A model generated the notes under the pieces. It searched no databases. It saw only the letters and a list, made by a program, of their open reading frames with translations, and had not been told where the DNA came from. The translations under genes were made by a program, and so were the position numbers. DNA of 7,015 nt from Alphaproteobacteria bacterium (GTDB lineage Bacteria; Pseudomonadota; Alphaproteobacteria; CAAHEQ01; UBA3637): contig JAFZGR010000227.1 in NCBI GenBank assembly GCA_017555325.1, positions 1 to 7,015 on the forward strand, read 5' to 3'. Below are positions 1 to 6,314 of the stretch, piece after piece (the stretch's first letter is position 1; every line of letters starts with the position of its first letter).

Positions 1-8
1 ATCAGTTG

Positions 9-1550
9 TTATTCTCGTCCGCCATCTGGTCTTCCTGTCATTTGTTGCTTTTCCGTAGCATCATTGTTTTGATTAGCTTGATAAATTTCACGAGCTACTT
101 GTTTTGCTAATTCCGGACGAAGACCAGCATCAATGTAATCTTGAATGTCAATGCGTCCGTCAGTTTTTGCAGCCAATTCTTGTGCTTTTTTAATTTGTGT
201 TAAATTTTGACGTAGAACCGGAGAGCTGACGAGTTCATTTGTTGAAACTCCGGCAATTTTAATGCTTTCTGCATTATCGTAAGTTTCGATTTCCTCTTGG
301 GTGGCTCCACCGGCCCCTGTTGGAGCATAACGTTCATACCTTGAAATAACACCATCGCTTAAAGCACTAGTGTTGTTGTTATTAGCATTATTGTTTGTTT
401 GAGATTGTAATCCCTGTAAGTCATCTCGAACATCTTTCAAATCTTCTTCAAGATCTTCCCGATCATCTTTACTTAATTTAGGATCTTTTAATTTTGTTTT
501 AATTTCTGCTTCTTTCTTTTTCGCTTCTTGGATATTGGCTTCTCGTTCTTTTGCTTCATAGGCTTTCATTTGTTCTTCGTTTGCACCACCAGCCCATTCA
601 GGCATATTGCGTTCCCACCATGTTAAGTTGCCAGCATCCATTCGGGCTTTTTCAGCGGCATCTTCTTTAGCATCTGCTGCTGCTTCTTTTGCTTCATAGG
701 CTTCCATTTGTTCTTCGTTTGCACCACCAGCCCATTCAGGCATATTACGTTCCCACCATGTTAAGTTGCCGGCATCCATTCGGGCTTTTTCAGCGGCATC
801 TTCTTTAGCATCTGCTGCTGCTTCTTTTGCATCGTAGGCTTTAATTTGTTCGTCAGATGCACGACCCATCCATTCAAATGGGGCATTACGTTCCCACCAT
901 GTTAAGTTGCCAGCATCCATTCGGGCTTTTTCAGCAGCATCTTCTTTGGCATCTTCATCTTGCGATTTTAAAATATCAGCTTTGTCTTTTTCAGCATCTT
1001 GTAAATCTCTTGTCGCATCTGCAACATCGTCACGCGCATCCTTTAAATCACTTTCAAGAGCTTCTCGTTCGGCATTGCTTAATCCGCTATTTCTTAATCG
1101 TGCCTGAATATCTCTGACTCTTTTTTCAGCTTCTTCTTTTTCCCGTCTTGCATTTTCAATTTCTTTATCTGCTGCAACACGATTAGCCATATTTCGCTGT
1201 TCTTCGGTTGCTCCGCCGAAAATTTCCGGACGTCTGTCTGTCCAATCTAGATCCCCTCTGTTTCGACGATCTTGTCTTTGTTGTTCTTCAATCCTTTCTT
1301 GTGCAGCCTCTTGTTGTTCCTCTAATATATCATTATAAGCTTGATTTGCACTATTATATGCTTCTTGTGCTTTTTCGTATTCATCTTGCAATGCGTTGTC
1401 TGAAGCATCATAATATCTGTTTCGGGTAGTTTCAAGTGTGCGTTCAGCATTGTCCCTTGCAGTTTTTGCCGCTTCTCTTGCTTTTTGTTGTGTTTCTGCC
1501 GCTTTTGGATCTAAATGCGCATCATAATTAACGGGTTTGTTGTCAGCCAT
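9..1550 (-). CDS. Repeat-containing, highly charged coiled-coil protein of unknown function
   Basis: I do not recognise a family for this 513-residue protein. It is very hydrophilic, rich in Ala, Glu, Asp, Lys and Arg, with no signal peptide or membrane segment, so it is probably cytoplasmic unless exported by a leaderless route. Order (ATG at 1550 as residue 1): an N-terminal charged helical region (about 10-97); a motif of the form W-x-D/E-R-x-x-P...GGA-x-x-E-Q at 101-118; a long helical hairpin (about 131-193, turn near 154-161); three tandem motif units starting at residues 211, 258 and 304; a second hairpin (about 332-382, turn near 356-363) related to the first; an Asn-rich linker (386-396); a fifth diverged motif (402-420); and a less repetitive helical C-terminus (about 430-495). 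I chose the ATG at 1550 because AAGGAG lies 8 nt upstream; the GTG at 1559 overlaps that ribosome site. It has its own likely promoter and lies downstream of lon. A scaffold or structural role is only a guess. Confidence 0.85.
   Translation of the reverse strand: MADNKPVNYDAHLDPKAAETQQKAREAAKTARDNAERTLETTRNRYYDASDNALQDEYEKAQEAYNSANQAYNDILEEQQEAAQERIEEQQRQDRRNRGDLDWTDRRPEIFGGATEEQRNMANRVAADKEIENARREKEEAEKRVRDIQARLRNSGLSNAEREALESDLKDARDDVADATRDLQDAEKDKADILKSQDEDAKEDAAEKARMDAGNLTWWERNAPFEWMGRASDEQIKAYDAKEAAADAKEDAAEKARMDAGNLTWWERNMPEWAGGANEEQMEAYEAKEAAADAKEDAAEKARMDAGNLTWWERNMPEWAGGANEEQMKAYEAKEREANIQEAKKKEAEIKTKLKDPKLSKDDREDLEEDLKDVRDDLQGLQSQTNNNANNNNTSALSDGVISRYERYAPTGAGGATQEEIETYDNAESIKIAGVSTNELVSSPVLRQNLTQIKKAQELAAKTDGRIDIQDYIDAGLRPELAKQVAREIYQANQNNDATEKQQMTGRPDGGRE
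546..920 (-). repeat. Tandem 138-141-bp coding repeat (three units)
   Basis: Three head-to-tail units lie inside the coiled-coil gene: 920-780 (47 codons), 779-642 (46 codons) and a partial unit 641-546 (about 32 codons). Each starts with Met-Asp-Ala-Gly-Asn-Leu-Thr-Trp-Trp-Glu-Arg. The full units end in an Ala/Asp/Lys/Glu helix. Units two and three differ at about three bases over the shared stretch by eye, while unit one is more diverged around the Pro/Gly segment. This indicates a recent in-frame duplication of the unit. The 13 residues just before unit one match the tail of a unit, so the array has a partial copy at its upstream side too. Confidence 0.9.
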
Positions 1551-1558
1551 GGGTAGCA

Positions 1559-1564
1559 CTCCTT
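1559..1564 (-). promoter_or_regulatory. Ribosome binding site deciding the start of the coiled-coil gene
   Basis: On the minus strand AAGGAG occupies 1564-1559, 8 nt before the ATG at 1550-1548. The longer in-frame alternative, a GTG at 1559, would sit inside this site, so translation from the ATG is much more plausible. Confidence 0.8.
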
Positions 1565-1804
1565 ATATAATGAAATTATTTAAAACTGTTTTTATCATAT
1601 CATATTTTGGGAAATGTTTCCAGTAAAAAATAAACGAAAGTTATTTTTTTATTTAATAATATTAATTGTTTATATTAAAATGTGGTTTTTTTATTTTATT
1701 TCGTATTTTATAAATAATTTCTTTTGTTGGATTATAATTGATTTAGTTCGATTTGAGTACTTATTACCAGATTGATTAGGGCTGATTTTAGCATTCGTAC
1801 TCAT
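1565..1804. other. AT-rich intergenic region between lon and the coiled-coil gene
   Basis: Besides the promoter candidate and the hairpin annotated separately, this stretch is very AT-rich, with long T and A runs around 1640-1720. I see no open frame with a ribosome site and no tRNA or other RNA gene. In relatives a small DNA-binding protein gene (hupB) often lies downstream of lon; none is present here. Confidence 0.6.
1594..1627 (-). promoter_or_regulatory. Putative sigma-70-type promoter for the coiled-coil gene
   Basis: On the minus strand a TTTACT box (1627-1622, 4 of 6 to TTGACA) is followed by a 17-nt spacer and TATGAT (1604-1599, 5 of 6 to TATAAT). A second overlapping TATGAT lies at 1599-1594. 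Transcription would start about 40 nt before the ATG. The spacer contains GGAAA-CA-TTTCC (1621-1610), a short inverted repeat that could be an operator. In such AT-rich DNA, chance matches are common, so this is a candidate only. Confidence 0.45.
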
Positions 1805-1830
1805 AAACCCATTGAAAGCTCAATGGGTTT
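1805..1830 (-). terminator. Inverted repeat after lon, probable transcription terminator
   Basis: A perfect 11-bp inverted repeat (arms 1805-1815 and 1820-1830, 4-nt loop) starts about 20 nt after the lon stop codon. The core of the stem is CCCATTGA paired with TCAATGGG. On the minus strand only three T residues close the stem and no long T tract follows, so it is an imperfect intrinsic terminator. Its position and symmetry make an mRNA-end or terminator role likely, and it separates lon from the downstream gene, which has its own promoter candidate. Confidence 0.6.
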
Positions 1831-1850
1831 AGATGGATTTTCTGCAAAAT

Positions 1851-3641
1851 TTATTTTTTCTTTTCTTTCTTATTTGTTGTTTCTTCCCGAATGGGTATTA
1901 ACGATTTTACAAGGGCATGTTTTAAAACTTCTTCCGCTCGTGTGACCGGTATGATTTCCATGCCGTCTTTGACATTGTTGGGAATGTCTTCCAAATCTTT
2001 TACGTTATCTTGTGGAATTAAAACGGTTTTGATGCCCGCACGTAAAGCAGCCAACAGTTTTTCTTTTAATCCTCCGATTGGTAAAACATGGCCACGTAAG
2101 GTAATTTCCCCTGTCATAGCGATGTCTTTCCGAACAGGAATTCCTGTAAATGTTGAAACAAGAGAAGTTAACATGGCAATACCGGCAGATGGTCCGTCTT
2201 TAGGTGTTGCTCCTTCTGGAACGTGAACGTGAACATCATTTTTCTCAAATGTTTCGTTTGAGATACCGAATTCATTTGCGTGTGCCCGAATAAATGAATG
2301 GGCTGCGCCTACGGATTCTTTCATCACATCGCCCAGTTGACCTGTTAACTGAATCGTACCTTTCCCGGACATAGTGACGGCTTCAATAGATAAAATCTCT
2401 CCTCCGACTTCTGTCCATGCTAGTCCCGTTGTTGTGCCGATTTGATCTTCTTTTTCGGCTAAACCGAATGAGTATTTTTCAATACCAGCATATTTTTTCA
2501 AATTTTCCGGTGTAACAGTGACTGATTGGATGCCTTCTACCTGAATTTCTTTTAAAACTTTTCGGGCTATATTGGCAATTTCTCTTTCCAAATTTCGAAC
2601 ACCGGCTTCTCGCGTATAATTGCGAATTAATTTGACGATTGTTTCATCCGTAATTGTCAATTCATCAGTTTTTAAACCGGTTAGCTTAAATTGTTTACCG
2701 ATTAAATGTTGTTTGGCAATTTGCACTTTTTCATCTTCCGTATAACCGGAAAGTTGAATAATTTCCATTCTATCTAACAACGGACGAGGCATTTTTAATG
2801 TGTTTGCCGTTGTGATGAACATAACGTGAGATAAATCATAATCTACCTCTAAATAATTATCGTTGAAAGATGTATTTTGTTCCGGATCCAATACCTCTAA
2901 CAAAGCAGAGGAGGGGTCTCCTCGATAATCATTGCCCAATTTATCAATTTCATCTAATAAAAACAACGGGTTGACTGTTTTTGCTTTTTTCATGCTCTGA
3001 ATAATTTTCCCAGGCATGGAGCCTATATAAGTCCGTCTGTGTCCTCTGATTTCCGATTCGTCATGCATACCGCCCAAAGAAGCACGTACAAAATTACGTC
3101 CTGTTGCGCGAGCTATAGATTGGCCTAAAGATGTTTTTCCAACGCCCGGAGGGCCTACTAAACATAAAATAGAACCTTTTAAACAATTTGTTCTTTTCTG
3201 AACGGCTAAAAATTCTAAAATGCGTTCTTTAACTTTTTCTAAACCATAATGGTCTTCATCCAAAATGCGTTTTGCTTCGGTTAAATCTTGTTGCAAAACG
3301 GATTTTTTACGCCAAGGGATTGCCGTTAACCAATCTAAATAATTACGTACAACACCAGATTCGGCAGACATCGGCCCCATCATTTGTAGCTTACGTAATT
3401 CTGAAAGCGCTTTTTCCCGCGCATCCTTTGGCATGCCGGCTTTTTTGATTTTTGTTTCAATGTTTTTAATTTCTCCGCCGTCTTCAGAATCTCCGAGTTC
3501 TTTTTGAATGGCTTTCATTTGTTCATTCAAATAATATTCACGTTGACTCTTTTCCATCTGTCGTTTTACACGTTTGCGAATTTTACGTTCAACTTGCAAA
3601 ACCCCGATTTCTTTTTCGATTTCGGCATAAATTTTTTCCAA
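1851..3641 (-). CDS. lon: Lon C-terminal fragment (coiled coil, AAA+ ATPase and Ser-Lys protease)
   Basis: The open frame after the stop extends from 3794, but its first usable initiation codon is a TTG at 3641-3639 and its first ATG is at 3557-3555. Neither has a convincing Shine-Dalgarno sequence. The fragment holds the coiled-coil end of the N region, the whole AAA+ module and the P domain with the Ser-Lys dyad. If it were made by reinitiation, it would resemble a Lon lacking most of its N domain, which usually loses substrate handling and proper hexamer function. The 51 codons between 3794 and 3642 also translate as Lon-like sequence, showing that this is one broken gene, not two. Confidence 0.5.
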   Translation of the reverse strand: MEKIYAEIEKEIGVLQVERKIRKRVKRQMEKSQREYYLNEQMKAIQKELGDSEDGGEIKNIETKIKKAGMPKDAREKALSELRKLQMMGPMSAESGVVRNYLDWLTAIPWRKKSVLQQDLTEAKRILDEDHYGLEKVKERILEFLAVQKRTNCLKGSILCLVGPPGVGKTSLGQSIARATGRNFVRASLGGMHDESEIRGHRRTYIGSMPGKIIQSMKKAKTVNPLFLLDEIDKLGNDYRGDPSSALLEVLDPEQNTSFNDNYLEVDYDLSHVMFITTANTLKMPRPLLDRMEIIQLSGYTEDEKVQIAKQHLIGKQFKLTGLKTDELTITDETIVKLIRNYTREAGVRNLEREIANIARKVLKEIQVEGIQSVTVTPENLKKYAGIEKYSFGLAEKEDQIGTTTGLAWTEVGGEILSIEAVTMSGKGTIQLTGQLGDVMKESVGAAHSFIRAHANEFGISNETFEKNDVHVHVPEGATPKDGPSAGIAMLTSLVSTFTGIPVRKDIAMTGEITLRGHVLPIGGLKEKLLAALRAGIKTVLIPQDNVKDLEDIPNNVKDGMEIIPVTRAEEVLKHALVKSLIPIREETTNKKEKKK

Positions 3642-3794
3642 ACGTTCATGAACGGAAGAACATTCTAAAATTTTTTGTTTTGTTTCAACTTTTAATAAAA
3701 CATGTGTTGCAACAATGTCTGCAAATTTTGCCGGATCATGGATTTGATGAATGGCAACTAAAACTTCCGGCCCGATTCGATTATTTAAACGAAC

Positions 3795-3797
3795 TTA
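3795..3797 (-). other. Premature in-frame TAA in lon
   Basis: The plus strand reads tta at 3795-3797, giving TAA on the coding strand between GAA-AAT and GTT-CGT. One base change in the third position (TAT or TAC to TAA) would account for it, with no shift of frame. The four other stop codons in the window that end complete frames, and the lon terminal stop, are also TAA. Confidence 0.9.
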
Positions 3798-4217
3798 ATT
3801 TTCAAAATGGTCACGTACGGAACGCATTAATGCTTCTGTTTCGGAATCATCCCCTTTTTCATCAGGTAAAAGTGAGATATGTGCTTCAAAAAATGAATTG
3901 TTTTGAGACCATTCTTCCACCTGTGCCCGTTTGATACCTTCAACCAAGATTTTAATTGTTCCATCCGGTAATTTTAACAGTTGTAAAATATTGGCCAATG
4001 TTCCAACTTTGTATAAGTCTCCAGAGTAGGGCGTATCAACCAATGCATCCGTTTGTGCCGTTAAAAACACTTTTTTATTGCCACTCATAGCATTTTCAAC
4101 GGCGGCAATGGATTTGTCACGACCGACAAATAACGGTGCGACAACATGCGGAAAAACAATAATATCCCGCAACGGCAATACAGGATAAAGTCCGTCTGTA
4201 ATTGTTTCTGTGCTCAT
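3795..4217 (-). CDS. lon: Lon N-terminal fragment (substrate-binding N domain)
   Basis: This 140-residue product is what normal translation from the lon start would yield. It begins with the characteristic Lon segment Leu-Pro-Val-Leu-Pro-Leu-Arg-Asp-Ile-Ile-Val-Phe-Pro and continues through the beta-rich half of the N domain. It stops before the helical part. It has no ATPase or protease residues, so alone it could at most bind substrates or interfere with intact Lon. I treat it as the front part of the interrupted lon gene rather than as a separate gene. Confidence 0.6.
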   Translation of the reverse strand: MSTETITDGLYPVLPLRDIIVFPHVVAPLFVGRDKSIAAVENAMSGNKKVFLTAQTDALVDTPYSGDLYKVGTLANILQLLKLPDGTIKILVEGIKRAQVEEWSQNNSFFEAHISLLPDEKGDDSETEALMRSVRDHFEN

Positions 4218-4224
4218 TTGTCAT

Positions 4225-4294
4225 CCCCTTGATAAAAATTAGAATGATATATATGTATGTATTTTTAAAGCAAATGTAAAGAGGAAAAAACAAC
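4225..4294 (-). promoter_or_regulatory. AT-rich leader between clpX and lon with ribosome site and weak promoter candidate
   Basis: The 84-nt gap holds AAGGGG (4230-4225), 7 nt before the lon ATG. Upstream on the minus strand is a TTTACA box near 4280, a good -35 match, followed by an alternating TA stretch that offers only poor -10 matches at normal spacing. A separate lon promoter here is possible, as in other bacteria where lon is induced by heat on its own. I do not see a clear heat-shock sigma-32 consensus. Confidence 0.35.
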
Positions 4295-4301
4295 TTTTTT
4301 T

Positions 4302-5639
4302 TTATTTTTCAAAAATAAAAGTAGGTTTTTCTTTCTTTTCAATTGTTTCTTTACTGATAATTACTTCTTTTAAACCAGACATTGTCGGTAAATCATACAT
4401 GATATCCATCAATGTGTTTTCCATAATGGAACGAAGTCCCCGTGCCCCGGTTTTTCTTTCTATGGCGTTGTGTGCAACAGCTTTTAAAGCTTCATCTGTA
4501 AATGTTAATTTTACATTTTCCATTTTACATAAAGCTTGATATTGTTTCACAAGCGCATTTTTGGGTTCTTTTAATATGCGAATCAGGGCATCTTCATTTA
4601 ATTCTTCTAAACTGACAATAACAGGAAGACGTCCGATAAATTCCGGAATTAAACCGTATTTTAATAAATCTGTCGGTTCCAGTTTTTCCAGTAATTCTCC
4701 GATGTTTTTCTTTTCCCCGGATTTTGTATCCGTACCGAATCCGATTGTGTATTTTGATTCTCGTCGCTCAATCACTTTTTCTAAACCGGCAAATGCACCG
4801 CCACAGATAAATAAAATGTTTTGTGTATTAACCTTTATGTACTCTTGATTTGGATGTTTTCGACCCCCTTGAGGCGGTAAAGAGGCAATTGTTCCTTCAA
4901 TCATTTTTAATAAGGCTTGTTGAACACCTTCACCGGAAACATCCCGTGTGATTGAGGGACCATCTGACTTGCGGGAGATTTTATCAATTTCATCAATGTA
5001 TATAATGCCTCGTTCGGCTTTTGCTACGTCATAATTGGCATTTTGTAATAATTTTAAAACAACATTTTCAACATCTTCCCCGACATAACCGGCTTCAGTT
5101 AATGTTGTGGCATCGGCAATGGCAAACGGGACATCCAATGTTTTTGCCAATGTTTTGGCAAGTAAGGTTTTTCCGCAACCAGTCGGACCTAATAATAAAA
5201 CGTTTGATTTTTCAATTTCCACATCATTGTTTTGGATATTGGATAATAACCGTTTATAATGGTTATAAACCGATACGGATAATATTTTTTTGGCTCGTTC
5301 TTGTCCGATAACATATTCATCTAAAATTTTATGCAATTCTTGTGGTGATTTTAATTGAATATCTGCCAAAGGTTCTTTATCATCCTGTGCATTATGGGCC
5401 AATGATAAATTGGATGCTTTTGCTTTTTTGCGCGGAGTTTTACCATGTTCATGGGCTTGTTCTTCAATAATTCCCAAACACAAATCAACACATTCATCGC
5501 AAATAAAAACCATTTGTTCTTTGTTATCTGCCGTTTTAATGGGCTTGCCGGCAATTAAACTGATAACTTCATCCTGACTTTTATTACAAAATGAACATTT
5601 TATGTTTGGATTAAGTATATTATTGTTATCTTTAATCAT
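4302..5639 (-). CDS. clpX: ATP-dependent Clp protease ATP-binding subunit ClpX
   Basis: ClpX is the AAA+ unfoldase that recognises tagged or damaged proteins, unfolds them and feeds them into ClpP in the cytoplasm. The 445-residue protein starts at the ATG at 5639 with AAGGGA 6 nt upstream. Domains in order: a zinc-binding domain with Cys15, Cys18, Cys47 and Cys50; a charged linker (about 60-95); and the AAA+ core with Walker A GPTGCGKT 151-158, pore loop GYVG 184-187, Walker B IIYIDEID 212-219 with catalytic Glu217, RKH loop 260-262, ClpP-docking IGF loop 299-301, and sensor-2 Arg400 in GARG. All hallmark residues are present, so it should be active. The oddity is the zinc finger: 28 residues separate the two Cys pairs instead of the usual 18 of E. 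coli ClpX. It follows clpP by 35 nt and is probably co-transcribed with it. Confidence 0.97.
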   Translation of the reverse strand: MIKDNNNILNPNIKCSFCNKSQDEVISLIAGKPIKTADNKEQMVFICDECVDLCLGIIEEQAHEHGKTPRKKAKASNLSLAHNAQDDKEPLADIQLKSPQELHKILDEYVIGQERAKKILSVSVYNHYKRLLSNIQNNDVEIEKSNVLLLGPTGCGKTLLAKTLAKTLDVPFAIADATTLTEAGYVGEDVENVVLKLLQNANYDVAKAERGIIYIDEIDKISRKSDGPSITRDVSGEGVQQALLKMIEGTIASLPPQGGRKHPNQEYIKVNTQNILFICGGAFAGLEKVIERRESKYTIGFGTDTKSGEKKNIGELLEKLEPTDLLKYGLIPEFIGRLPVIVSLEELNEDALIRILKEPKNALVKQYQALCKMENVKLTFTDEALKAVAHNAIERKTGARGLRSIMENTLMDIMYDLPTMSGLKEVIISKETIEKKEKPTFIFEK

Positions 5640-5645
5640 CTGGCA

Positions 5646-5651
5646 TCCCTT
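5646..5651 (-). promoter_or_regulatory. Ribosome binding site of clpX
   Basis: AAGGGA on the minus strand (5651-5646) lies 6 nt before the clpX ATG, within the 35-nt gap after clpP. No terminator-like hairpin is visible in the gap, which supports co-transcription. Confidence 0.7.
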
Positions 5652-5674
5652 AATATTATTTATCTTTTGACAGA

Positions 5675-6301
5675 TTATTGTTCATCTGTAATGCGTGTAT
5701 TAATTACTTCGTCAATTAAACCAAACTTTTTGGCTTCTTCCGCAGTCATAAAATTATCCCGTTCCATTGCTCGTTCAATCGTGTCTAAATCTTGCCCTGT
5801 TTGTTCGACATAAATTTGATTTAAACGTGCTTTGATGGATAAAATTTCTTTAGCATGGATTTCAATGTCCGTAGCCTGACCTTGAAATCCGCCGGATGGT
5901 TGATGAATCATAACCCGTGCATTTGGTAAAGCAAAACGGCGACCTTTTGCTCCACAACACAATAATAAACTCCCCATTGAAGCGGCTTGCCCCATCACAA
6001 CGGTGGATACCGGACACTTGATATAATTCATTGTGTCCAAAATAGCTAATCCGGATGTGACAACGCCGCCCGGAGAGTTGATATAAAAAGAAATTTCTTT
6101 CTTTGCATCTTCTGCTTCTAAAAACAAAAGTTGCGCACAGATTAAACTTGCCACATCGTCATTGACTTGCCCTGTTAAAAAGATAATTCGTTCTTTTAAT
6201 AAGCGGGAGTATATGTCAAAAGCTCTTTCGCCCCGTCCGGTTTGTTCAATAACGGTCGGAACCAAAGTGTTTGTTAACGGATTTATCCAATCTGTACGCA
6301 T
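5675..6301 (-). CDS. clpP: ATP-dependent Clp protease proteolytic subunit ClpP
   Basis: ClpP forms a barrel of two heptameric rings whose inner serine active sites cut polypeptides delivered by ClpX. The 208-residue protein has the normal family length and a short N-terminal stretch before Leu-Val-Pro-Thr-Val-Ile-Glu-Gln, which marks the usual mature start. The catalytic triad is visible: Ser108 in GQAASMGS, His133 in MIHQPSGG, and Asp182 in the Glu-Arg-Asp-Asn-Phe-Met segment. The Ser-His and His-Asp spacings (25 and 49) match E. coli ClpP exactly. The oxyanion-region segment INSPGG is at about 74-79. The ATG at 6301 is preceded by AAGGA (6313-6309) just after the tig stop codon, 13 nt away, indicating tight translational linkage to tig. 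Nothing is missing, so it should be a functional peptidase and the partner of the adjacent ClpX. Confidence 0.98.
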   Translation of the reverse strand: MRTDWINPLTNTLVPTVIEQTGRGERAFDIYSRLLKERIIFLTGQVNDDVASLICAQLLFLEAEDAKKEISFYINSPGGVVTSGLAILDTMNYIKCPVSTVVMGQAASMGSLLLCCGAKGRRFALPNARVMIHQPSGGFQGQATDIEIHAKEILSIKARLNQIYVEQTGQDLDTIERAMERDNFMTAEEAKKFGLIDEVINTRITDEQ

Positions 6302-6314
6302 TTTTTAATCCTTT

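Larger units (their letters stand above)
1851..4217 (-). pseudogene. lon: ATP-dependent Lon protease (endopeptidase La), interrupted by an in-frame TAA
   Basis: Lon is a cytoplasmic AAA+ serine protease that unfolds and degrades damaged and short-lived regulatory proteins. The locus spans 788 codons counting the stop, close to the 784 of E. coli Lon. The start is the ATG at 4217, with AAGGGG 7 nt upstream. Codons 1-140 carry the substrate-binding N domain. Codon 141 is TAA, after Phe-Glu-Asn and before Val-Arg-Leu-Asn, where homologues usually have an aromatic residue. The same frame then runs open to TAA at 1851. Motifs in full-length numbering: Walker A GPPGVGKT 355-362, Walker B around FLLDEID 419-425, sensor-1 Asn472, arginine finger Arg483, sensor-2 Arg541, and protease dyad Ser677 (in DGPSAG) with Lys720. 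The Lys-rich tail ends the protein. The reading frame and every catalytic site are preserved, so the lesion is recent, a sequencing error, or bypassed by readthrough. Gene order after clpX supports the identity. Confidence 0.9.

Noticed and set aside
857..1429. Open frames on the plus strand opposite the coiled-coil gene
   Set aside because: They are antisense shadows of a repetitive, strongly biased coding sequence, lack ribosome sites, and encode nothing recognisable.
1754..1803. Seven-base inverted repeat TGAGTAC / GTACTCA
   Set aside because: The arms are short and 36 nt apart in AT-rich DNA, so chance is the better explanation.
1891..2226. Plus-strand open frame opposite the Lon protease domain
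   Set aside because: It lies wholly over conserved lon sequence and has no ribosome site; it is a shadow frame.
3795..3797. Reassignment of TAA to tyrosine
   Set aside because: All the complete genes in the window end in TAA and none has any other internal TAA, so a changed code is not supported.
4275..4310. Possible terminator after clpX (A run, GTTG, T run)
   Set aside because: The stem would be only A-T pairs and overlaps the clpX stop codon; too weak to call.
5351..5554. Minus-strand frame inside clpX in another phase
   Set aside because: It is fully inside the well-supported clpX gene, has Lys-rich translation typical of AT-rich shifted frames, and no ribosome site.
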